Positions 58,161 to 64,000 of a DNA stretch of 64,000 bases are shown here, piece after piece (the stretch's first letter is position 1; each line of letters opens with the position of its first letter). The translations under genes and the position numbers were made by a program. The DNA comes from Gammaproteobacteria bacterium. GTDB taxonomy: Bacteria > Pseudomonadota > Gammaproteobacteria > Steroidobacterales > Woeseiaceae. The notes under the pieces are model-generated. The model saw nothing but the letters and a program-made list of their open reading frames with translations, was not told the origin of the DNA and did no database searches. The DNA lies in contig JAHZJK010000002.1 in assembly GCA_022600955.1 (NCBI GenBank), positions 1 to 64,000 on the forward strand, read 5' to 3'.

Positions 58161-58490
58161 CTAGTTGCTATCCCCCGGCGTATACACCGGCATGGGAAAC
58201 TGAGCGACATTGCTTCCCTCAAGCTCGCTAATCTTGCTGACGCCCTGCTTGTCCACCTCGTCAATTCGGACTATTGCGTGCATCGGCAGGTAGGTTCTTT
58301 TCACGTTTTCGAACTCTGCCTTGATGCGTTCCTCCGAAGGGTCGACGACGAGGGTCGTTTTTTCACCGAACACGAGTTCTTCGACTTCCACAAACCCGAA
58401 CATCTCGCCATGACCAACGCTACGAGCATAAATCTCGTAGACCTTGCCCTGGCTCATGAAGACAACCTTGAAGAGATTTTTTTTGCTCAT
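58161..58490 (-). CDS. DUF1820 family protein
   Basis: 109-residue small soluble protein of the gammaproteobacterial DUF1820 family, function unknown. It begins [20 protein letters not shown] and has the conserved core [19 protein letters not shown] near residues 26-44 and a [15 protein letters not shown] segment near 70. No Cys, membrane or DNA-binding motif. It lies 35 nt upstream of purL on the same strand and diverges from the FHA gene across about 225 nt, in which I see no convincing promoter. Confidence 0.85.
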   Translation of the reverse strand: MSKKNLFKVVFMSQGKVYEIYARSVGHGEMFGFVEVEELVFGEKTTLVVDPSEERIKAEFENVKRTYLPMHAIVRIDEVDKQGVSKISELEGSNVAQFPMPVYTPGDSN

Positions 58491-58715
58491 TTCGACACTT
58501 TGCGGCTAAGCGGGGAGCGCTCGTCGGCGCAGGGCGCGTAGTTTAACCAAATCTGCCTGATTCGGCCCAATTTTGATCGAGATGCCCCGATCCGCCAAAT
58601 ATGGTGCTTTTCGACCAGCACAGGCGCCCACGAGGGGTCGATTATGTGAACTATTCGGCAGCCTATCTCCTTGTTTCGCTGCAGAATTTGTCAATACACC
58701 AGATATGGATTCCCG

Positions 58716-60128
58716 ATGGCGTTAGAACTCAAAATCGTCAGTGAACATGCTGACCTGGTCGGCGACGACTTCGTGCGCGAATTTCACGAGACCGGCGGCA
58801 CAATTGGCCGTTCATTGCACAACGACTGGATATTGCCAGACCCCGATCGCTACATATCGGGCCGGCATGCAACTATCGATTTCAAAGGTGGCATGTACTA
58901 CCTTGCCGACACCAGTAGTAACGGTGTCTATCTCAACGGCGACGTCGAGCCACTGGGCCGCGGCAATCCGCGCCGCCTGTTCGATGGCGACCGCCTGCGC
59001 ATGGGTGATTTCGAATTCGTTGTGGCTGTCGATTCCGGCGAAAGCCTGGTCATGCCGCTCGAGCCCGGCCCCACAGTAGTGCCCGATAACATCGAGCAAC
59101 TGGTTGACGAAGTGTCGCTACGTACGGGCATGAAGTTGCTGGATGAAGAAGAGATGTCCGGCGATGAGGAGTTTCAGTCTGCGCTGTTTGGCGGCGGCGA
59201 CGTAAAACCGAAAACGAAAAAGAAGAAAGAGCATGCGATCGAGCAGGAACTCGCGGCAAAGCCAACGAACTCAGAAGAGGCGCTGCAGGTTACTGCCGAA
59301 GACCTCTTCGACTCCTTCCTCGACGGCCTTGAAATCAGCCGCGCGGAACTGCACCCGTCAGTCAATCGGCCCGAAATGATGATGCAGGCCGGGCAAATCC
59401 TGCGCGAGTTCGTAACCGGAACGACGGATCTGCTGACAAGCCGTGCGAATCTGAAGAATACCTTCAGGCTGGACCAGACGACGGTTTTGCCGCGTCAGAA
59501 TAACCCGATGAAGTTTTCGGACAACACAGCAGACCTGCTGAAGCAGCTGCTCGTCGGCGGAGACGGCGACTATCTTGGTGCACGGGATGCGGTTCGTGAA
59601 GTTTGCCGCGACCTGATAAACCATCAGAATGCTTTCCTCGATGCAATGAACAGTGCATTTGTAGAGTTTGCTGATCGTTTCGATCCCGAGGAGTTGCAGG
59701 AAGGCTTCGACAGAACGTTGGGCGGTGGCCTGTTCAGCTTTGGCAAAAATGCCAAATACTGGAACCTGTACCAGGATCTTTATCCGATCATTACGGAAAA
59801 AGGCGGTGGGCGCTTCCCGCAAATGTTCGCTGAGGAGTTTGTCAAAGCGTACGAAAGACAGGTTGCCGAGTACCAGCGTTTTGATCGGGACGGTACGGCC
59901 GCTACCGGTTCCTATGACGATTCCGATCAGGATGCCGTCGACCCGGGCCTGATGGCAACGCAGAAACTCGATACGCCGATGGGCATGACCGAGGAAACTG
60001 CGTTTGAATCAGACGACGTTGTCGATTCATTGTCCGCTACTGCTGCGAACGCGATTGACGAAAACTTCGTCGAGGAGCTCGACAACAGCATGTCGAAAGA
60101 AATCGCCCAGGACCAGCTCAAAGCCTGA
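58716..60128 (+). CDS. Type VI secretion-type FHA domain protein (TagH/ImpI-like)
   Basis: 470 residues. The N-terminal FHA domain (about 1-100) has the phosphothreonine-reading set: GGTIGRS, SGRHA, and SSNGVYLNG. A Lys-rich linker KPKTKKKKEH follows near 170, and then the C-terminal domain (about 205-390) characteristic of T6SS FHA proteins (LHPSVNRPEMMMQAGQIL; FGKNAKYWNLYQDLYP). In other bacteria this protein controls T6SS assembly after phosphorylation by a kinase such as PpkA. No other T6SS gene is in this window. The ATG at 58716 is preferred over 58671. It converges with acs, 5 nt apart. Confidence 0.86.
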   Translation: MALELKIVSEHADLVGDDFVREFHETGGTIGRSLHNDWILPDPDRYISGRHATIDFKGGMYYLADTSSNGVYLNGDVEPLGRGNPRRLFDGDRLRMGDFEFVVAVDSGESLVMPLEPGPTVVPDNIEQLVDEVSLRTGMKLLDEEEMSGDEEFQSALFGGGDVKPKTKKKKEHAIEQELAAKPTNSEEALQVTAEDLFDSFLDGLEISRAELHPSVNRPEMMMQAGQILREFVTGTTDLLTSRANLKNTFRLDQTTVLPRQNNPMKFSDNTADLLKQLLVGGDGDYLGARDAVREVCRDLINHQNAFLDAMNSAFVEFADRFDPEELQEGFDRTLGGGLFSFGKNAKYWNLYQDLYPIITEKGGGRFPQMFAEEFVKAYERQVAEYQRFDRDGTAATGSYDDSDQDAVDPGLMATQKLDTPMGMTEETAFESDDVVDSLSATAANAIDENFVEELDNSMSKEIAQDQLKA

Positions 60129-60133
60129 GGCGA

Positions 60134-62083
60134 CTAAGGCGCGCGATTTTGCCGGTTCTCAATTAGGTCTTCTACAACACCAGGATCAGATAGCGTTGAG
60201 GTGTCGCCGAGGTTGTCGAAATCATCCGCTGCGACTTTCCTCAATATCCTGCGCATGATCTTGCCGGAACGGGTTTTCGGTAAGCCTGGCGCCCACTGCA
60301 ACAGGTCAGGTTTCGCAATAGGCCCGATTTCCTTGCGCACCCACAGTTGCAGCTCGGCTTTCAATTCATCACTGGACGGAACACCTTCCATCAGCGTCAC
60401 GTAGGCGTAGATGCCCTGCCCTTTGATGTCGTGCGGATATCCAACAACGGCAGCTTCACAAACATCCTTGTGCGCCACAAGCGCACTCTCAACTTCTGCC
60501 GTGCCCATACGATGGCCGGACACATTCAGGACGTCATCGACACGCCCGGTAATCCAGTAGTACCCGTCTTCATCGCGACGCGCACCGTCGCCGGTAAAAT
60601 AGGCGCCGTCGAATGTTGAGAAATAGGTCTCTACAAAGCGTTGATGATCGCCATACACCGTGCGCATTTGTCCTGGCCAGCTGTCGGTGATGATCAGGTT
60701 GCCGGAGGCGGCGCCTTCCTGACGCTTACCTTCTCCGTCAACTATCTCCGGTTTGATGCCGAACAATGGCTTTGTCGCCGACCCGGGCTTCAGTGCAGTA
60801 GCGCCCGGCAGCGGGCTGATCAGGACCCCGCCCGTTTCGGTCTGCCACCAGGTATCAACGATCGGGCAGTTTTCTTCGCCGACTACGTGGTAATACCACT
60901 CCCAGGCCTCCGGATTGATCGGCTCACCGACGGAACCCAACAGACGCAGACTCTTGCGCGACGTGCGCTTCACGGGCTCATCGCCTTCGCGCATGAGCGC
61001 CCGAATTGCTGTCGGCGCGGTGTAGCAGATATTGACGTTATGCTTGTCGCAGACCTCCCAGAAGCGGGACGACGTCGGGTAGTTCGGCACACCCTCAAAC
61101 ATCAGCGATATCGCACCATTTGCGAGTGGCCCGTAGACGATATAGCTGTGGCCAGTGACCCAACCGACATCGGCTGTACACCAGTAGACATCGCCTGGCT
61201 GATAATCGAATACGTATTCATGGGTCATCGCGGCATAAACGAGATAGCCACCCGTCGTGTGCAGTACACCTTTGGGTTTACCCGTCGAACCGGACGTATA
61301 CAGGATAAACAGCGGGTCCTCCGCGTTCATCTCCTCGCATGGACATTCCACGTCGACCTGCTCTTCCAGCTCATGCAACCACGCGTCGCGACCATCGACC
61401 CAATCGATGCTGGCGCCAGTGTTTTTGACGACGAGTACTTTCTCGAGCGTCGTAACTTCATCTCGGGAAGCCGCGGCATCCACATTCGCCTTGAGTGGCA
61501 CACCCTTGCCACCGCGAACGCCCTCGTCAGCAGTGATCACGATATTCGATTCACAATCGTGAATACGGCCTGCGAGCGCGTCCGGCGAAAAACCGCCGAA
61601 CACGACTGAATGCACAGCCCCGATTCTGGCGCATGCAAGCATGGATACAGCCGCCTCAGGAATCATGGGCATGTAGATTGTAATGCGATCACCTTTCTTC
61701 GCACCTAGCGCTTTCAACGCATTGGCAAATTTACAGACACGCTCGTGCAACTCGCCATAGCTTATCTTCAGGTCACGAGCTGGATCATCTCCTTCCCAGA
61801 TGATCGCGACATCATCTGCTTTGTCAGCAAGATGCCGGTCTACACAGTTGTAGCAGGCGTTCAGGCTGCCATCTTCGTACCAGCGAATGTGCAGATCGTC
61901 TTTGGCGAAGCTAACGTCCTTGATCTTGCTAAACGGCTTGATCCAGTCGAGTCGCTGCGCTTGCTCCGCCCAAAACGCCTCATTGTCATTGACTGAATGC
62001 GCATACATCTCTTCGTATCGCGCTTCGTCGATAAGCGTGCGCGCCCTGATCTTCTCAGGGACGGGGTAGATTTTCGTTTCCAT
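60134..62083 (-). CDS. acs: Acetyl-CoA synthetase (acetate-CoA ligase)
   Basis: 649-residue AMP-forming enzyme activating acetate to acetyl-CoA. The adenylation core has [15 protein letters not shown] near residue 265, WWQTETGG near 415, and the acetylation-prone Lys in [13 protein letters not shown] near 610 (the site inactivated by protein acetyltransferases in other species). The ATG at 62083 is the family N-terminus; the 62161 frame adds unconserved residues. It follows citE by 16 nt, suggesting co-transcription. Confidence 0.97.
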   Translation of the reverse strand: METKIYPVPEKIRARTLIDEARYEEMYAHSVNDNEAFWAEQAQRLDWIKPFSKIKDVSFAKDDLHIRWYEDGSLNACYNCVDRHLADKADDVAIIWEGDDPARDLKISYGELHERVCKFANALKALGAKKGDRITIYMPMIPEAAVSMLACARIGAVHSVVFGGFSPDALAGRIHDCESNIVITADEGVRGGKGVPLKANVDAAASRDEVTTLEKVLVVKNTGASIDWVDGRDAWLHELEEQVDVECPCEEMNAEDPLFILYTSGSTGKPKGVLHTTGGYLVYAAMTHEYVFDYQPGDVYWCTADVGWVTGHSYIVYGPLANGAISLMFEGVPNYPTSSRFWEVCDKHNVNICYTAPTAIRALMREGDEPVKRTSRKSLRLLGSVGEPINPEAWEWYYHVVGEENCPIVDTWWQTETGGVLISPLPGATALKPGSATKPLFGIKPEIVDGEGKRQEGAASGNLIITDSWPGQMRTVYGDHQRFVETYFSTFDGAYFTGDGARRDEDGYYWITGRVDDVLNVSGHRMGTAEVESALVAHKDVCEAAVVGYPHDIKGQGIYAYVTLMEGVPSSDELKAELQLWVRKEIGPIAKPDLLQWAPGLPKTRSGKIMRRILRKVAADDFDNLGDTSTLSDPGVVEDLIENRQNRAP

Positions 62084-62099
62084 ACTCGGCGCCTTCTTA

Positions 62100-62960
62100 T
62101 CAGTCGTTTTGTTTTGCCAATGCGAGCAATTGCTGCGCTTGTACCAGATGTGGCCGGTCAATCATTTTGCCATCAAGCCCGACTGTACCGGTGCCCGGAT
62201 TGGCGTCGAACAAGTCCACAATTTTCTGCGCGTGTTCAATTTCCTCAACTGTCGGCACAAACGCAGAGTTGATCACCTCGACCTGGGCCGGGTGGATCGC
62301 CAACATGCCCGTGAAACCATCGCGACGCGCGTTATCAGCATAGTGTCGCAAGCCATCCACATTGCGGAAATCCGTGAAAACCGTATCCCAGGCAGGTACC
62401 CCCGCCGCCGCCGCCGTCACAAGGCACAGGGAGCGCGCAAATTCGTAGGTGGGTAGCCAGTTGCCATGCGTGTCGCGATTCGCACTTGCTCCAACCGCAG
62501 CGCTGAGATCTTCAGCACCCCAGGACAGCCCCGCCAGGCGATCTGATACGCCAACATAACCATTGAGAGTCAGAAGCGCCTGTGGGTGCTCAGTACACAG
62601 TGCGATTATCTGCGTCTGGCCAGGCTCTATTCCGTGTTGAGCTTCCAGTACATCGAGGCGCGCAGCAAGTTCCGACACGGCCGCAGCCGTCTGCGGTTTT
62701 GGCAGAATTATGCCGTTCGGCGAAGCTGCCATGACACCTTCAAGGTCCGCAACGGAGTCGTCGCTATCAATCGGGTTGATTCGAAACCAGATATTGTTCC
62801 GACCTGTGGCGAACTCGCAAGCCGTTGCACGCGCGGCAGGGCGAGCCGCGGCAGCAACGGAGTCCTCGAGATCCAGAATCAGCGCGTCCGCGGCAACACC
62901 TGTTGCCTTTTGCATTTTGTGCTCACTGTCCGCAGGCACAAATAGAAAGCTGCGTATCAC
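62100..62960 (-). CDS. HpcH/HpaI-CitE family CoA ester lyase
   Basis: 286-residue TIM-barrel aldolase of the CitE-like family, cleaving malyl-, methylmalyl- or citramalyl-CoA type esters. [17 protein letters not shown] at the N-terminus, [10 protein letters not shown] with metal ligands, and [12 protein letters not shown] near residue 165 are typical. The GTG at 62960 overlaps the maoC stop (GTGA) and begins the family N-terminus; an ATG at 62996 is the alternative. Pairing with a MaoC hydratase suggests a C4-C5 CoA ester pathway. Confidence 0.86.
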   Translation of the reverse strand: MIRSFLFVPADSEHKMQKATGVAADALILDLEDSVAAAARPAARATACEFATGRNNIWFRINPIDSDDSVADLEGVMAASPNGIILPKPQTAAAVSELAARLDVLEAQHGIEPGQTQIIALCTEHPQALLTLNGYVGVSDRLAGLSWGAEDLSAAVGASANRDTHGNWLPTYEFARSLCLVTAAAAGVPAWDTVFTDFRNVDGLRHYADNARRDGFTGMLAIHPAQVEVINSAFVPTVEEIEHAQKIVDLFDANPGTGTVGLDGKMIDRPHLVQAQQLLALAKQND

Positions 62961-63409
62961 TCGGGTTTTCTCAGCATCAACGCGACGCGTTTGCACTCTG
63001 CGACAACCTTGCCATGCTGATTGAAAGTGCGATGGCCCATGACAACGATGCCGTTGTCCGGTCGTGATTTGCTCTCGCGCAACTCAAGAATTTCAGTAAC
63101 CACGTTCAGCGTATCGCCGACGAATACCGGGTTCGGAAAACGCACCTCGTCCATTCCAAGGTTGGCGACCGCTGTCGCCATCGTGGTATCCCCGACCGAA
63201 ACGCCGACCATCAGACTGAACGTGAAACAACTGTTGACGAGCACCTGTCCAAACTGGGAATCCTTCATCGATTCGGCATCCAGATGCAGTGCAGCAGGAT
63301 TGTGCGTCAATGTCGTCAATAGAACGTTGTCCGTTTCGGTCACCGTTCGGCGAATCGCATGCTCAAACACCTGTCCGACGACAAATTCCTCAAAATACAG
63401 TCCCGCCAT
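62957..63409 (-). CDS. MaoC family hydratase/dehydratase
   Basis: 150-residue hot-dog-fold enzyme of the MaoC type, which adds or removes water on a CoA-bound substrate. The start MAGLYFEEFVVGQVFEH and the hydratase segment LLTTLTHNPAALHLDAE near residues 31-47 (usual dyad position Asp/Asn-His) are visible. First gene of maoC-citE-acs on the minus strand. It diverges from the aldo/keto reductase across 108 nt. Confidence 0.88.
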   Translation of the reverse strand: MAGLYFEEFVVGQVFEHAIRRTVTETDNVLLTTLTHNPAALHLDAESMKDSQFGQVLVNSCFTFSLMVGVSVGDTTMATAVANLGMDEVRFPNPVFVGDTLNVVTEILELRESKSRPDNGIVVMGHRTFNQHGKVVAECKRVALMLRKPE

Positions 63410-63517
63410 GGAATGCTCGCACGTAAAATATGAAGCCTGATTGTGCCAGCGTCGTGCAGATCAATACAGTGCTTGGCATAATCAGATACCCGATTGTCGT
63501 AACAACAGGACGCCACT

Positions 63518-64000
63518 ATGAAAATCTCCCGTCGTGAATTTAGCAAGGCGAGCCTGGGCGCCGCGTCGCTCATGGCGCTTGGCAGACCCGTACTTGGCGG
63601 TCCGGAACACATGATCAGGAAGGTCATACCGGCGTCAGGCGAGCTGGTTCCGGTTATCGGCCTGGGTACCAACCGCTACGGTGTGGGCACCTCGGAAGCA
63701 GAACGAGCACCGCTGCGAGAAGCCCTGAAGCGTTTTCATGAACTCGGCGGGACAGTGATCGATACCGCGCCGATGTATCGCAGCTCGGAGTCAGTGCTCG
63801 GTGACCTCATCGCTGATCTCGGTATTCGCGATGACCTGTTCATCGCGACCAAGGCTGACAAAGAGCCTGGCGGTGAACCCACGCGCCAGCAAATGAATGA
63901 CTCGGCTGCAAAACTCAAGACTGATGCGTTTGATCTTATGCAAGTCCACAATCTACGCGGCTGGCAGATGGCGTTGCCTGCAATGCGTGAGTGGAAAGAA
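63518..64000 (+). CDS. Tat-exported aldo/keto reductase (partial)
   Basis: The first 161 residues are visible; the gene runs off the window. MKISRREFSKASLGAASLMALG is a twin-arginine signal (SRREF then hydrophobic), so the folded enzyme should be exported. The aldo/keto reductase tetrad is present: Asp and Tyr in VIDTAPMYRSSESVLG, Lys in IATKAD and His in MQVHNLRG. ACAGGA lies 7 nt before the ATG. The substrate is unknown; soluble relatives use NADPH, which is scarce in the periplasm, so the exported form is unusual. Confidence 0.9.
   Translation, partial: MKISRREFSKASLGAASLMALGRPVLGGPEHMIRKVIPASGELVPVIGLGTNRYGVGTSEAERAPLREALKRFHELGGTVIDTAPMYRSSESVLGDLIADLGIRDDLFIATKADKEPGGEPTRQQMNDSAAKLKTDAFDLMQVHNLRGWQMALPAMREWKE

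Noticed and set aside
63410-63517. Possible sigma-54 promoter upstream of maoC (TGGCAC followed by TTCA)
   Set aside because: The -12 GC dinucleotide is missing at the required spacing, so the match is not convincing.

Overview
The window is a continuous stretch of bacterial chromosome, almost entirely housekeeping genes, with eight tRNA genes, about sixty protein genes and no gene-free gap over 300 bases. There is no prophage, insertion sequence, CRISPR array or integron. Gene content and order point to a gammaproteobacterium: tRNAs-tig-clpP-clpX-lon-hupB; purF-cvpA-dedD-folC-accD-truA-fimV-asd; MiaE, EpmA with EF-P, EttA, single-chain PurL, and FimV and FimX relatives. Moderately high GC and the SCO1/PCuAC, rubrerythrin and acetyl-CoA synthetase genes fit an aerobic, probably environmental or marine, non-enteric lineage. 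The genus cannot be fixed from sequence alone.

Layout. 1-6.8 kb: proteostasis block on the minus strand (tRNA-Leu, tig, clpP, clpX, lon, hupB, then tRNA-Val and tRNA-Asp). 6.9-10.0 kb: doxX, pdxH, a Pro-Arg-His-Lys tRNA operon, a periplasmic cyclophilin and lpxH. 24.0-10.0 kb, minus strand: a run of twelve genes, prmB-aroC-asd-fimV-truA-accD-folC-dedD-cvpA-purF-(pseudo-receiver/kinase)-miaE. 24.1-27.4 kb, plus strand: a tightly overlapping sco-pcuAC-psd-epmA-msrC operon that converges on efp. 28.2-32.4 kb: a degenerate GGDEF/EAL protein resembling FimX, then a second, shorter FimV-like protein preceded by a perfect CRP/Vfr-type palindrome. 36.6-32.4 kb: parE-parC. 39.0-36.7 kb: a rubrerythrin / Fe-S oxidoreductase / DUF3501 module with its own promoter and operator-like palindrome. 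39.2-39.5 kb: xseB and a long perfect inverted repeat. 50.4-39.5 kb, minus strand: HDAC-like, glyA, nrdR, ribD, ribE, ribBA, ribH, nusB, thiL, pgpA, a cyclic-nucleotide-domain kinase, a CPXCG protein and an M20 peptidase. 50.5-54.2 kb: ettA and three uncharacterised genes. 58.1-54.2 kb: purL. 58.2-60.1 kb: a DUF1820 gene and an orphan T6SS-type FHA protein. 63.4-60.1 kb: maoC-citE-acs. The right edge cuts a Tat-exported aldo/keto reductase.

The most unusual content is a set of signalling and polar-organisation genes among the housekeeping genes: two FimV-type LysM proteins, a catalytically degenerate c-di-GMP-type protein, two Ser/Thr kinases with different sensory modules (a receiver that has lost its phospho-acceptor Asp, and a cyclic-nucleotide-binding domain) and an FHA (phospho-threonine reader) protein. 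The second notable item is the rubrerythrin-Fe-S-DUF3501 module with a palindrome over the predicted transcription start. Smaller oddities are a truA gene with no ATG/GTG/TTG start, a 27-bp-arm perfect hairpin after xseB, and a RibBA whose GTP cyclohydrolase half has lost its zinc ligands.
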